A stretch of DNA of 64,000 bases from Leptospira inadai serovar Lyme str. 10 (GCF_000243675.2 NZ_AHMM02000025.1:186001-250000), one strand, 5' to 3'; shown: positions 27,421 through 36,516, counted from the stretch's first letter. The notes: generated by a model not told the origin, from the sequence alone. Translations and numbers: made by a program.

Positions 27421-28395
27421 CTATCCTAGAAAACTGGAAATAGAATCGGCTATGCTAGCAATACTCTCCATACCATCGGCAATGGGCGATGCACCCGAGT
27501 CGAATTCGGGACGAATTGCGCTTAAATCGGGTTCTACTTCCAATGAAATCGCCTCCATATAAAGCTTTATCCAGATTACCGATACCCAAGGAAAAGCGAT
27601 CCCTAAAGTTATGATTATTAAAAAATAGGAAAGTAGGATATAGATTAATACATCCTCTCCTTTCAAGTTCGAATCTATTTTGATGCCGTTAAATGTCGTG
27701 TGATTCCAGTAATAATTTTGCACGTTGGCCTTAAGCCATGAATAATAGAAACCTAAAGTCGGTATGAATAGTAGAATTCCTTTAAAATAAATCCAAAACA
27801 ATTCGGAACCCTTACCGTTGAACTTAAAACCGGCGCTTCCGTAATACGAATTATCGGTATAAAATGTCCGTAATCTGATTAAAAACCAGGGAATATAAAA
27901 TCCGAAACTCAGTACGGAAAAAATTACACCCGGAACGAATATCTTGATCAACTCGATCGGATGACCGGAAAAATGGAATCGTATATTGTTATAGGAGGTC
28001 CTACTTAAGAAGAATCGAAAGCTCCCGACTATTACGAACGGTAAAAGGAGCAAAATCACTAAATAAATCGGTATGATAGAAAAGATAAATGCCCACTCGG
28101 CCGGAATAAAAAACCCGAGCAGCGTTTTCCAGGCATAATAAACGAGCGCCGCCATCGCAAATAATAATGCCGCTTTTAGGAACCCGATAAATTTCTCCTT
28201 ACCGGTGGCATGAAAGTCAAATCGCTGATCCATGAAGACAAGATGTCGATTCAAGTATTTTCTGGCACGAACCGTTGCCCAAAAATAATAAATACCTAAT
28301 GTAGCAATCGTCGCGAGGGCATTGAAAAGATAAATACCGAGAAGATCCCCGCCTTTCCCGTCAAATTTGAGTCGAATATTCCTATGATTTTCCAA
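27421..28395 (-). CDS. DUF898 (YjgN-like) multi-pass membrane protein
   Basis: 324 aa with about seven hydrophobic segments. The repeated pattern of the family is visible: F-x-G-K-G-x-x-L, then IYLFNALATIATLGIYYFWA, RVRKYL-like RARKYLNRH, and a second copy at FKFNGKGSELFWIYFKGIL, then TLGFYYSWLKANVQNYYWNH. Function unknown. It is placed between the UDG gene (10-bp gap) and the M48 gene, so the three may form one transcript. Confidence 0.88.
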   Translation of the reverse strand: MENHRNIRLKFDGKGGDLLGIYLFNALATIATLGIYYFWATVRARKYLNRHLVFMDQRFDFHATGKEKFIGFLKAALLFAMAALVYYAWKTLLGFFIPAEWAFIFSIIPIYLVILLLLPFVIVGSFRFFLSRTSYNNIRFHFSGHPIELIKIFVPGVIFSVLSFGFYIPWFLIRLRTFYTDNSYYGSAGFKFNGKGSELFWIYFKGILLFIPTLGFYYSWLKANVQNYYWNHTTFNGIKIDSNLKGEDVLIYILLSYFLIIITLGIAFPWVSVIWIKLYMEAISLEVEPDLSAIRPEFDSGASPIADGMESIASIADSISSFLG

Positions 28396-28404
28396 CCGAT
28401 CCTC

Positions 28405-29010
28405 CTAGCGTTTCCAACCTAACTTTTCCAAAACCGCCTTAATATCCTCCCAGACGTCCCGTTTTAAAGGACTATTTTCTCCGCCGTTTCTAATCACATA
28501 GCTGGGATGATAGGTCGGCATCACGGGAATCCCGTGAAAATCCCCCCATTTTCCCCTGAGTTTAGTAATTCCCTCCTGAGTTCTAAGGATAAATCGAGTC
28601 GAAGGGTTTCCTAACGTAATGATTACCTTGGGTTGGATTATCGTGATCTGGCGCAGTAGATAAGGTGAACACGCTATCGTTTCTTCCTCGTCCGGGGGGC
28701 GATCCTTTTCGAATTTTAAATCAACAGTAGGACGGCATTTCGTGATGTTTGCTATAAAAACGCTTTCTCTCGGAACCCCAATCCCTTTTTCGATGATCCT
28801 AGTTAGTAGCTCTCCGGCTTTGCCCACAAATGGGCGCCCGGTCAAATCCTCTTGCTTACCGGGGCCTTCTCCGATAAACATGATTTCCGCCGACGGATTT
28901 CCCTCCCCAAATACCGTTTGGGTTCGCGTATTATGCAGCTTGCATTTCACACATTTAGAAACTTCTTCGGCGATCAATTTAAGTTGTTCGGCTTTCTCTA
29001 TCGTATTCAT
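28405..29010 (-). CDS. type-4 uracil-DNA glycosylase (iron-sulfur)
   Basis: About 201 aa from the ATG at 29010 ([10 protein letters not shown]); a longer start at 29049 is possible. It removes uracil from DNA in base excision repair. Motifs are [14 protein letters not shown] with two cluster cysteines, [11 protein letters not shown] (catalytic/water-activating region), [19 protein letters not shown], a further CSPYL cysteine and TYHPSYVIR. The four cysteines fit the 4Fe-4S cluster of family 4. Divergent from the CDF transporter gene. Confidence 0.93.
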   Translation of the reverse strand: MNTIEKAEQLKLIAEEVSKCVKCKLHNTRTQTVFGEGNPSAEIMFIGEGPGKQEDLTGRPFVGKAGELLTRIIEKGIGVPRESVFIANITKCRPTVDLKFEKDRPPDEEETIACSPYLLRQITIIQPKVIITLGNPSTRFILRTQEGITKLRGKWGDFHGIPVMPTYHPSYVIRNGGENSPLKRDVWEDIKAVLEKLGWKR

Positions 29011-29105
29011 CGGACTCTTAATCGATACGGAGTTCCCGTTATCGTGCAACTACTTTCCGAAAAAGGAGTTGGCGGAAAATAAACGTGTGATCTATCTTTG
29101 AAGTT

Positions 29106-30041
29106 ATGCACGGCCATCATCATCACGAAAACCACGGACCGGATCATCACGATGAGCATACCGGGCATTCTCATGGTCTCGCGCCGGACGGTTCCAAGGC
29201 TTTTTTCTACGCTTTCATTTTAAACTTCGGCTTCGCAATCATCGAGTTGATCGGCGGTTACATTTCCGACAGTTTGGCGATTCTGTCCGACGCCTTGCAC
29301 GACTTAGGAGATAGCGGGTTCCTCGCGCTGGCCTGGATCTTCCAAAAAATTGCGGCGAGGCCAAGAACCCAAACGTTCACATTCGGTTATAAACGGTTAG
29401 GTCTCTCTGCCGCCTTGGTAAATTCGATCGTGCTCTTAGGTGGATCCGTCGCAATCATAGCATTTGCATTTCCCAGACTTCAAAATCCCGCAAACCCGAA
29501 CGGTTGGGGGATGCTAGGCCTATCGGTTTTAGGAATCGTCGTAAACGGAGCCGCGTTGCTAAAAATGAAAACCGTGGACGGGATTAACGGCAAAACGGTG
29601 GTCCTACATTTACTCGAGGATGTTTTAGGCTGGATTGCCGTTTCGATAGGGAGCATTACACTTTTATTATTTGGATGGAGTTGGGTGGATCCTCTCCTAT
29701 CTATCTTAATTTCGTTATGGGTCGGAGTACAATCTTTCCGTAATTTAAGAAAGATATTACTTTTACATCTCCAATCGACACCCGAAGGTATCGATACGAA
29801 AGAACTCGAAAAACGCATTCTCAGTCTGAGAGGCGTTGAATCCGTTCACGATCTGCATCTTTGGTCTATGGACGGAAACTATCATGTGTTGACACTGCAC
29901 GTAGGAGTCACCGGGACTTCCATTTCGCACGCTCAAAAACTGAAGGAGAGAATCCGAAAGATTACGAAAGAGTTTCGAATTCCGCATGCTACCGTCGAAG
30001 TCGAACCGATCGGCGTCGATTGTCCGTACGAAGAATGCTGA
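29106..30041 (+). CDS. cation diffusion facilitator (metal/proton antiporter)
   Basis: 311 aa. The N-terminus is histidine-rich (HGHHHHENHGPDHHDEHTGH), likely metal-binding. Six membrane segments follow, with the HD-type metal site in SDALHDLGDSG (helix 2) and a LLEDVLGW block in helix 5 that supplies the other site residues. The C-terminal cytoplasmic domain (about 225-311) includes GVESVHDLHLWSMDG, the usual ferredoxin-like regulatory domain. Probably exports zinc or a similar divalent cation; specificity cannot be read from sequence alone. Confidence 0.93.
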   Translation: MHGHHHHENHGPDHHDEHTGHSHGLAPDGSKAFFYAFILNFGFAIIELIGGYISDSLAILSDALHDLGDSGFLALAWIFQKIAARPRTQTFTFGYKRLGLSAALVNSIVLLGGSVAIIAFAFPRLQNPANPNGWGMLGLSVLGIVVNGAALLKMKTVDGINGKTVVLHLLEDVLGWIAVSIGSITLLLFGWSWVDPLLSILISLWVGVQSFRNLRKILLLHLQSTPEGIDTKELEKRILSLRGVESVHDLHLWSMDGNYHVLTLHVGVTGTSISHAQKLKERIRKITKEFRIPHATVEVEPIGVDCPYEEC

Positions 30042-30164
30042 GACCGGAATCGAAATTTCAGAACGTCATTTTATGCTAGACATAATTGGAAAGATTCGAA
30101 TAAGACCAAATAAACCCTTCCACACTTCTTGACAGGCAGCCAGATCCCGAGATTTTGGTCTGGT

Positions 30165-30311
30165 ATGAACCAAAAGACTGCAAAGCTCATCAAAAAATAC
30201 GCCGAAGCCAAGGGTATCAGCGAAAAGCAAATTAAACGCGAGTGGTTGGTGTTAAACCAACAACAAAAAGACGCAAAACGCCAGGAAATTCTAAAGGAAT
30301 TGGTGAAATAA
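30165..30311 (+). CDS. small basic protein, 48 aa
   Basis: A short, Lys/Gln-rich helical protein: MNQKTAKLIKKYAEAKGISE, then KQIKREWLVLNQQQKDAKR. No signal peptide or cysteine. The ATG at 30165 is preferred over a TTG 12 codons earlier. By size and charge it could bind nucleic acid or ribosomes, but no family is recognised and no function is claimed. It follows the CDF gene by 123 bp, and a TTGACA near 30129 could be its -35 element, without a good -10. Confidence 0.6.
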   Translation: MNQKTAKLIKKYAEAKGISEKQIKREWLVLNQQQKDAKRQEILKELVK

Positions 30312-30433
30312 AGGGAAACTTTCTGTCCTTCCTTTTTTTCTCATCGACCTTCGGAGCTTCGAACTGATCGGGAATTCTCCATCGGTTCATTTGCTCAAAA
30401 TCCCTTCCTTATAAAGCTTCGTAGGCCATACTG

Positions 30434-30820
30434 ATGGAAGAAATTGAATTAACTAAAGAATTTCGCTTTGACGCGGCACATTTTCTCCCGAACGTCCCCC
30501 AAGGTCATAAGTGCAGAAGAATGCACGGTCATAGTTTCCGCTTTAAATTGCATTTAAAGGGTACCATCGACCCTGTTACCGGATGGCTAATGGATTTTGC
30601 GGAAGTCAGCAAGTTTGTGAAGCCTTTGCTGGACAACTATCTAGATCATTATTTATTAAACGAAATAGAAGGCTTGGAAAATCCAACGAGCGAAAATATC
30701 TGCATCTGGCTTTGGGAAAAATTAAAACCCCAGCTACCTCTATTACGCAAAATTACCCTTCATGAAACCTGTACAAGCGCATGTATCTATGAAGGTCCGA
30801 GACACGTTGCCTCTAAATAA
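30434..30820 (+). CDS. queD: 6-carboxy-5,6,7,8-tetrahydropterin synthase
   Basis: 128 aa. It converts dihydroneopterin triphosphate to carboxytetrahydropterin in the queuosine pathway. Zinc ligands are His16 (DAAHFL), His31 and His33 (MHGHSF), and the catalytic Cys27 is in HKCRRMHGH. LMDFAEVSKFVKPLLDNYLD and NPTSENICIWLWEKL complete the family pattern, and LHETCTSACIYEG closes the active site. queC follows after 3 bp. I see no preQ1 riboswitch signature upstream. Confidence 0.95.
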   Translation: MEEIELTKEFRFDAAHFLPNVPQGHKCRRMHGHSFRFKLHLKGTIDPVTGWLMDFAEVSKFVKPLLDNYLDHYLLNEIEGLENPTSENICIWLWEKLKPQLPLLRKITLHETCTSACIYEGPRHVASK

Positions 30821-30823
30821 GGA

Positions 30824-31531
30824 ATGGCTACTAAAAAAGAATCAAACGCCGTTCGGAGAAATTTCTCCCCCGATAAGCCTAAAGCGGTCGTGTTGTTTTC
30901 GGGCGGACTAGACTCGACAACCTGCCTTTACCAAGCGATTGAAGACGGCTACTCGCCGATTGCCCTTTCTTTCGATTATGATCAACGCCATAAAGTGGAG
31001 CTGAAATCCGCTAAAAAAATTGCGAACCGATTGGGAATCCCTCATTTGATCCAAAAGCTTCAACCGAAGTTTTTTTTAGGTTCATCGCTTACCGAAAAAA
31101 AAATAAAAGTCCCAAAGAATAGCCTGGGTAAATCGGGTATTCCGAATACGTATGTACCCGGTCGGAATATTCTTTTTTTATCCTTTGGCGTTTCCCTAGC
31201 GGAAGGAATTCACGCGAAACGACTTTATATCGGCGTTAATGCTCTCGACTATTCCGGATATCCTGATTGTCGCCCGGAATTCTTGAAGGCTTATTCCGAA
31301 GCGATTCGAATCGGTACAAAGGCAGGCTCGGAAGGGCATCCTTTGGAAATCGCCGCTCCCCTTCAATACTTGGGAAAAAAGGAAATTGTGCTATTGGGAG
31401 CCAAGCTAGGAGTTCCCTTTTCGATGACTCATTCCTGTTACGACCCGATCAACGGAAGACCTTGCGGAATATGCGACTCCTGCTTGCTTCGAAAAAAGGG
31501 TTTTCAGGAAGCAGGCATCCCGGAAAAGTGA
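30824..31531 (+). CDS. queC: 7-cyano-7-deazaguanine synthase
   Basis: 235 aa ATP-dependent enzyme that makes preQ0 from carboxydeazaguanine. The PP-loop FSGGLDSTTCLY is near residues 26-37. Others are ALSFDYDQRHKVELKSAKK, VPGRNILFLSFGVSLAE and the zinc-binding cysteine cluster in SCYDPINGRPCGICDSCLLR. It is paired with queD (3 bp gap). queE and queF are not in this window. The stop codon lies inside an inverted repeat that may act as the terminator of the pair. Confidence 0.96.
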   Translation: MATKKESNAVRRNFSPDKPKAVVLFSGGLDSTTCLYQAIEDGYSPIALSFDYDQRHKVELKSAKKIANRLGIPHLIQKLQPKFFLGSSLTEKKIKVPKNSLGKSGIPNTYVPGRNILFLSFGVSLAEGIHAKRLYIGVNALDYSGYPDCRPEFLKAYSEAIRIGTKAGSEGHPLEIAAPLQYLGKKEIVLLGAKLGVPFSMTHSCYDPINGRPCGICDSCLLRKKGFQEAGIPEK

Positions 31532-31563
31532 ACGAACAGATTTTCCGGGCCCCGGTCTTTTTC
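31519..31563 (+). terminator. hairpin overlapping the queC stop codon
   Basis: CCCGGAAAA (31519-31527) and TTTTCCGGG (31541-31549) are perfect reverse complements around a 13-nt loop that contains the queC TGA. A short T run (CTTTTT, to about 31563) follows. The arrangement suits a terminator or 3'-end hairpin for queDC ahead of the pnt genes. Confidence 0.45.
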
Positions 31564-31600
31564 TAATTTCCTGCCGGCAGCCCTACCCAAGGAAGCTAAT

Positions 31601-31882
31601 ATGGAACAATTCGTAGGCTACCTGACGATTTTCCTCCTCGCAGTGTTCGTAGGATTCGAAGTCATCACCCGTATTCCTCCCCTTTTACACACTCCCTTAA
31701 TGTCCGGCTCCAACGCGATTTCCGGAATCACGATTATTGGAGCGATTTTAACTCTTCACTCCGTTAATAGTCCCTTGGTTAAGATTCTTGGGTTTATCGC
31801 CATAGTCGGAGCTACCATCAACGTTGTCGGCGGTTTCGTAGTAACTCATCGAATGCTCGGAATGTTCAAGAAAAAGGACTAA
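31601..31882 (+). CDS. NAD(P) transhydrogenase alpha subunit, membrane part (PntA2)
   Basis: 93 aa with three hydrophobic segments. The sequence FVGFEVITRIPPLLHTPLMS matches the start of the membrane domain of the alpha subunit, followed by SGITIIGAILTL. In three-subunit transhydrogenases this small protein joins the NAD-binding alpha-1 and the beta subunit. The alpha-1 gene is not adjacent: the gene upstream is queC. The beta subunit gene follows after 10 bp. Confidence 0.92.
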   Translation: MEQFVGYLTIFLLAVFVGFEVITRIPPLLHTPLMSGSNAISGITIIGAILTLHSVNSPLVKILGFIAIVGATINVVGGFVVTHRMLGMFKKKD

Positions 31883-31892
31883 GATTTAAAAA

Positions 31893-33302
31893 ATGGAAAA
31901 AGCGTTTATCAACCTTCTATACTTAATCTCAAGCATCCTATTTATCATCGGGTTGAAATACTTATCTCACCCCAAAACCGCCGTTCGCGGTAACTTTATC
32001 GGTGCGATCGGTATGTTCCTCGCGGTAGTCGGAGTATTCATCGAGTACGGAAAAATCGGACAAGAGGATATCATTTGGATCGCTTCCGGCATTCTTGTCG
32101 GAACCGTCATCGGAACGTATATCGCGCTTAAAGTAGAAATGACCGGAATGCCGCAACTCGTCGCATTACTGAACGGCTTTGGCGGTTTAGCCTCCTTCTT
32201 AGTCGGCGGAAATTCCCTCATGGAAATATTGGAGACGGGTAAAAACGCAGAATTACTTACGAATTACCAGTTTACTATTTCAACTGCTGCAACCGGAATC
32301 ATCGGTGCAGTGACTTTTACCGGGAGTGTAATCGCATTCGGAAAACTGCAAGGATTAGTTTCCGAAAAATCGGTTCGATATCTAGGTGATCAAATCGTAA
32401 AAATATTATTCTTTGCCGGATCCTTATATCTCGGTTACTTGAACGTTACCCAACCGAGAGCCATCGAATGGTATTGGTATGTCGTAATTGTAGGCTCCGT
32501 CCTCGGAGTGCTTTTGGTAATGCCGATCGGTGGCGCCGATATGCCGGTAGTAATCGCATTATTAAACTCTTATTCCGGAATCGCGGCTTCCGCAACCGGA
32601 TTCGTGTTGGGAAATAACGTATTGATCATCGCGGGATCTTTAGTCGGAGCCTCCGGCGTAATTCTGACTCAAATTATGTGCAAAGCGATGAACCGATCGC
32701 TTCCGAATGTTCTTTTCGGCGGATTAGGCGGGGCAGTCGCGACGACCGATTCCGGCGATATTTATGCCGGAAAAACGAAAAGCACTTCCGCCGAAGAAGT
32801 CGCGATGCTTTTGGATATGGCACAGCGTGTCGTTATCGTTCCAGGCTATGGAATGGCAGTCGCGCAGGCTCAGCACGCTGTTCGAGACCTTTATAACCAA
32901 CTTACGGATCGCGGAATCGAAGTGGAGTTTGCAATCCATCCTGTTGCGGGAAGGATGCCTGGTCACATGAACGTCCTGCTGGCCGAAGCCGATATCCCTT
33001 ACGATAAGATGAAGGAAATGGATGAGATCAACCCGACCTTCGATACGGTCGATGTAGTGATTATCAACGGTGCGAACGACGTGGTAAATCCTTTAGCCAA
33101 GACCGATCCGAATTCTCCGATTGCGGGGATGCCTATTTTGGACGTAGAAAAAGCAAAAACGATCATCGTAATCAAACGTTCTTTAAGCCCGGGCTTTGCC
33201 GGAGTTCCGAACCCTCTGTTCATCCAAGAAAACGCTCTCATGTATTTCCAAGATGGTAAGAAAGCCACTCAAGAAATCGTAACGGCCCTGAAAGACATGT
33301 AA
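31893..33302 (+). CDS. pntB: NAD(P) transhydrogenase beta subunit
   Basis: 469 aa. It couples hydride transfer between NADH and NADP+ to proton movement across the inner membrane. About eight or nine membrane segments occupy residues 1-270. The NADP-binding domain III follows, with VPGYGMAVAQAQHAV, FAIHPVAGRMPGHMNVLLAE and VVIINGANDVVNPLA, ending in GFAGVPNPLFIQENALM. All are strongly conserved. A textbook terminator lies just downstream. Confidence 0.97.
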   Translation: MEKAFINLLYLISSILFIIGLKYLSHPKTAVRGNFIGAIGMFLAVVGVFIEYGKIGQEDIIWIASGILVGTVIGTYIALKVEMTGMPQLVALLNGFGGLASFLVGGNSLMEILETGKNAELLTNYQFTISTAATGIIGAVTFTGSVIAFGKLQGLVSEKSVRYLGDQIVKILFFAGSLYLGYLNVTQPRAIEWYWYVVIVGSVLGVLLVMPIGGADMPVVIALLNSYSGIAASATGFVLGNNVLIIAGSLVGASGVILTQIMCKAMNRSLPNVLFGGLGGAVATTDSGDIYAGKTKSTSAEEVAMLLDMAQRVVIVPGYGMAVAQAQHAVRDLYNQLTDRGIEVEFAIHPVAGRMPGHMNVLLAEADIPYDKMKEMDEINPTFDTVDVVIINGANDVVNPLAKTDPNSPIAGMPILDVEKAKTIIVIKRSLSPGFAGVPNPLFIQENALMYFQDGKKATQEIVTALKDM

Positions 33303-33334
33303 CAATCGGATAACAAGTTTTTGTTCTTGGTTTT

Positions 33335-33368
33335 AAAATGGGAGGAGAAATCCTCCCATTTTTGTTTT
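33335..33368 (+). terminator. intrinsic terminator of the pnt genes
   Basis: AAAATGGGAGGA and TCCTCCCATTTTT (33335-33346 and 33351-33363) pair perfectly around a GAAA tetraloop and run into a T-rich tail (TTTGTTTT). It starts 33 bp after the pntB stop. Confidence 0.92.
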
Positions 33369-33521
33369 ATTCTCAAAAGTGATAGATCCGGGAAAAAGAA
33401 GAAAGGAAGATGATCTTTAGTGGATTTCCATTCATCCGGAAAACGTCTCTTGAACGATGCGAAAATATTTTTAAAAATTAATTCAAACTGATTTCTTCGA
33501 AGAAAAATAGAGGAGGTCCCG

Positions 33522-33950
33522 ATGCAAAAAGAATACAAAGATTATAGCCATGAGGTGCAACCTCATAAATCCAAATTGATTCGAATACTACTAATCATAT
33601 TTGGAACGGTCTGCGTCGCGTTAGGAATTTTAGGAATATTCGTACCGGGACTTCCCACGACGCCCTTTCTTCTCCTGGCAGCCGCCTGCTATGCCAAGGC
33701 TTCCGAAAGATTTTACAATTGGTTAATGAATAATAGATATTTCGGATCATTCATTAGAGATTGGAGAATTCATAAGGCTATTCCTTTGCGGGCCAAAGTA
33801 ATAGCAATCTCGACTATTATCCTGACCATGGGACTCAGCGCGATATTTCTTCCTGTACTCGCCGTTCGAATCGGAATGGGAGTGATCGGGTTGATTGTCA
33901 TCGCGTACCTATTACGTTTCCCTACAAAGAAGAAAGAAACACCGAATTAG
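33522..33950 (+). CDS. DUF454 (YbaN-like) inner-membrane protein
   Basis: 142 aa. Two to four hydrophobic segments: ILLIIFGTVCVALGILGIFV near 24-43 and two more after residue 85. The family motif VPGLPTTPFLLLAAACYAKA is present, followed by SERFYNWLMNNRYFGSFIRD. The function of the family is unknown. An AGGAGG motif lies about 7 nt before the ATG. Its stop overlaps the stop of the convergent TPR gene (TTAG). Confidence 0.93.
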   Translation: MQKEYKDYSHEVQPHKSKLIRILLIIFGTVCVALGILGIFVPGLPTTPFLLLAAACYAKASERFYNWLMNNRYFGSFIRDWRIHKAIPLRAKVIAISTIILTMGLSAIFLPVLAVRIGMGVIGLIVIAYLLRFPTKKKETPN

Positions 33951-35041
33951 TAAGGGGACCGGGAAGGTAACATATGGTAAACTTTCGGATCATTATCTCT
34001 TAATAGCTCCGCAATATCCAATGCCTCTTGGATCTTTACTTTTTTGTCCGGTTCTTCGTGCATCCAGGCCGAGACGAAAGTTTCTAGTCTTCGATAATCT
34101 TTGATAAAGACGAGTGAACGCAAATAATTCACTTTATCTTCTTCGCTTAATATTCTCGTTCCAAGAATCGTCGAATAAACGTTTGCAGAAGCCCGAAAAT
34201 TATCCGTGTGATAGTATGCGTGAGCCAGAAACCGTTTTTCATTGAACGGCAACTCCGGAAATTGGTTGTATAACTTAATCGCTTTACGGAAATTCTTATC
34301 GATATCCATGGCTAACCGAGCGTAAATATAAGCGAATTCTTTTGTAAGAAAGCCTTCTTTTGCGAATTCTTTGCATAAAGCCAAAGCATTCGCTTTATTC
34401 CCGAGCAGAAAATCGGATTTAAGTAAAATGAGTTTCGCATTTCGAAAATTAGGCTTCAGCTCCACCGCCTTTTCCGCTTCGGCCTTTGCACGAAGGTACT
34501 GACCCGTTTCAAAGTACGCCATGGCCATATTCAATCGATAGAAAGGATTATAATTCGCTAATTCGACCGCTTTTTGAAAGTATTGAACGGACGATTCCCA
34601 TTTATTCCTGCGCACGAAAATCATGCCGAGCAGATAATAAGACGGATCATGGCTAGGATTTATCTCCACCGCCTTCAACAGGGATTTCTTAGATTGAGGA
34701 TAACGACCGATCGCATATAAGTATGCCCCGTTTAGATAGTAATACTCCAAACAATCCGGATCGAGTTTCTTAATTTTTTCGATATTTGCCAGCGAGCGGA
34801 CTAGATTATTACTTCTAAGTAAATTGATAGTCTCGGTGTTAAGAGCGAGGATTTGGTATTTACGACGGGAGATTTCGGATTGATCCGTCGGAGGCGGTGG
34901 AGGAGGTAATTCTCCTTCGGGGGAAGCGGGAATTACCGAAGGAGATTCTTCCACACTTGCTTCCGCTCGGAGCGGATCTAACCCGAAAAAAAATCCAAAA
35001 ACGACTACGAATAGAACCGTCTTCCGAAAAGAAAGATGCAT
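33947..35041 (-). CDS. exported tetratricopeptide-repeat protein
   Basis: 364 aa. A signal peptide (TVLFVVVFGFFFGLDPLRA) is followed by a proline-rich linker (ELPPPPPPTDQ, about 43-53). At least five TPR units fill about 85-290: LEYYYLNGAYLYAIGRYPQS, then DPSYYLLGMIFVRRNKWES, then NPFYRLNMAMAYFETGQYLR and so on. TPRs bind proteins, so a periplasmic scaffold is likely. It follows a small lipoprotein gene by 2 bp on the same strand and overlaps the stop of DUF454. Confidence 0.85.
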   Translation of the reverse strand: MHLSFRKTVLFVVVFGFFFGLDPLRAEASVEESPSVIPASPEGELPPPPPPTDQSEISRRKYQILALNTETINLLRSNNLVRSLANIEKIKKLDPDCLEYYYLNGAYLYAIGRYPQSKKSLLKAVEINPSHDPSYYLLGMIFVRRNKWESSVQYFQKAVELANYNPFYRLNMAMAYFETGQYLRAKAEAEKAVELKPNFRNAKLILLKSDFLLGNKANALALCKEFAKEGFLTKEFAYIYARLAMDIDKNFRKAIKLYNQFPELPFNEKRFLAHAYYHTDNFRASANVYSTILGTRILSEEDKVNYLRSLVFIKDYRRLETFVSAWMHEEPDKKVKIQEALDIAELLRDNDPKVYHMLPSRSPY

Positions 35042-35043
35042 TC

Positions 35044-35454
35044 TTATTTTACGCCTACCCTTTTATAGGTTTCCGTATTATTCTTTTCCGGATTAAAAAG
35101 TTCCATTTCAACATCGCCGACCTTCGAAATCACGTACCGGATTTCAAAACCTAAATCTAAAAATCGAAACGCTAATTCGGGAGATTTAGATTTAGTCCCT
35201 TCTTCATGAAGAACATATTCGATATGAAATTCCTTTCCTTTTTCGGTTCCCTGTAATTCGGGATCACCGTAGAGAGCCAGTCCGTTTCGCAAAATCGTAA
35301 GTTTCGCGCCGGAAGCTGTGGTCGGAAATTTGCAACTACCCTCGGACGTGCAAGTCTTCGTATTTTCCCAAATTCCCAAAATCTGTTCCGGGAGAGCCTT
35401 ATGACAATTCCACAAAGCTAGATGTACCGTAAGCAGAAGGAGAAATTTTTTCAT
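35044..35454 (-). CDS. small probable lipoprotein
   Basis: About 136 aa from the ATG at 35454. The N-terminus MKKFLLLLTVHLALWNC looks like a lipoprotein signal with the cysteine after W-N, a relaxed spirochaetal lipobox. The mature part has a further Cys pair (TCTSEGSC) and predicted beta strands, ending ETYKRVGVK, as in lipocalin-like or META-type small domains. No family named. An upstream in-frame start at 35541 is less likely because it hides the signal. Two bp upstream of the TPR gene, so cotranscribed. Confidence 0.72.
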   Translation of the reverse strand: MKKFLLLLTVHLALWNCHKALPEQILGIWENTKTCTSEGSCKFPTTASGAKLTILRNGLALYGDPELQGTEKGKEFHIEYVLHEEGTKSKSPELAFRFLDLGFEIRYVISKVGDVEMELFNPEKNNTETYKRVGVK

Positions 35455-35641
35455 CGGGTCCAGGCTACTTACGTAGAATCCCTTGTCGAGGGAATTTCCT
35501 CGCAACGGACTTCCTTCAAAACTGCGAGTCGTTATAGCCAATTAAAATCCCGAACGGAAGGGAGATTGAATGCATCATTTCTCCGGAACCTGTCTTTCCG
35601 AATTAACGGAAAATTATCATAGGGAATTGATGTTTGATTTC

Positions 35642-35932
35642 TCAAATTTGCTGAAAGTATTCGTCGATTTTCAAGACTTCGAACGTTTTCATCAGATCCG
35701 GGTGTATCTCTTGGATTTGGATCTCGATCCCGTCGGACTTGGCATTTTTGCAGAACCAAACTAACGAACTGATGGAAATGGAATTCATAACGGGGATTTT
35801 TCCCAAATTTAGCACAATTCGTTTCGGTTTTTTTGCTATTGCGTCCATCAGCTGGTTCCGGAAGGCATAATAATCGTTAAAGAGAGCCGTTAGCTCCGGC
35901 TTGATCTCGATAACCTCGGAATTGTCGCGCAT
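35642..35932 (-). CDS. STAS-domain protein
   Basis: 96 aa single STAS domain. KRIVLNLGKIPVMNSISISS has the strand-loop-helix of anti-anti-sigma factors, with candidate phospho-serines in NSISIS (about residues 50-56). It ends with a helix, MKTFEVLKIDEYFQQI. Compared with the STAS protein at the left edge it is shorter and its loop differs. It lies between the lipoprotein gene and flgB, which is divergent. No partner kinase is seen. Confidence 0.82.
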   Translation of the reverse strand: MRDNSEVIEIKPELTALFNDYYAFRNQLMDAIAKKPKRIVLNLGKIPVMNSISISSLVWFCKNAKSDGIEIQIQEIHPDLMKTFEVLKIDEYFQQI

Positions 35933-36043
35933 CTTTCATTATTTCCCTTTTTTTGCCATTTCTCCGCCGAAAATTTCCGCCGGATACTTTTTTTATCTTT
36001 TGGAAATCCCGAATTCAACCGAAATTTTAGTTGGGAAAGCGCT

Positions 36044-36475
36044 ATGTTTGAAAAAACACATTTCATGAAAACCCAGGATCTACTGGAAAGAGGGATGAAC
36101 GCTGCAACATTGAAGCGCAAAGTCATCTCGGATAATATCGCGAACGCGGATGTTCCGCATTTTAAGAGAAGCGAAGTGCTTTTCGAATCCATGATTAAGC
36201 GGGCTCTGGAATCGGAGAAAATCGAAGCTTCCAAGGGGATTCCTACGCGAATCGAAGACGAAAGGCATATTTCTTTCTTCACTCCGCTGGATTACCGCCA
36301 AGTGCAGCCGAAATCGAGTATAGATTATCTCACGACGATGAGGGCGGACGGAAACAACGTCGATCCGGAAAAGGAAGTCGTCGACGCTTCCAATTCGCAA
36401 ATGCAGTACATGCTCATGGCAGATCGCCTTAATGCAAATTATCGTGATTTAAAGAACGTAATGAGGCTAGCTTAA
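36044..36475 (+). CDS. flgB: flagellar basal-body rod protein FlgB
   Basis: 143 aa proximal rod subunit of the periplasmic flagellum. The N-terminal motif SDNIANADVPHFKRSEVLFE (about 30-49) is typical of rod proteins; the C-terminus ends in NSQMQYMLMADRLNANYRDL, the usual coiled-coil part. First gene of flgB-flgC-fliE. The 111-bp gap before it, shared with the divergent STAS gene, should contain the promoter, but I see no clear sigma-28 box. Confidence 0.95.
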   Translation: MFEKTHFMKTQDLLERGMNAATLKRKVISDNIANADVPHFKRSEVLFESMIKRALESEKIEASKGIPTRIEDERHISFFTPLDYRQVQPKSSIDYLTTMRADGNNVDPEKEVVDASNSQMQYMLMADRLNANYRDLKNVMRLA

Positions 36476-36516
36476 TTCCCGCAGATGGGACATAGCTGAA
36501 TAATAGAGGAAGGAAA

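Noticed and set aside
30129..30160. Promoter with TTGACA at 30129
   Set aside because: No acceptable -10 element at 16-18 bp spacing; kept only as a remark in the small protein entry.
30312..30433. preQ1 riboswitch before queD
   Set aside because: No preQ1 aptamer pattern (short hairpin followed by an A-rich tail and pseudoknot) could be recognised.
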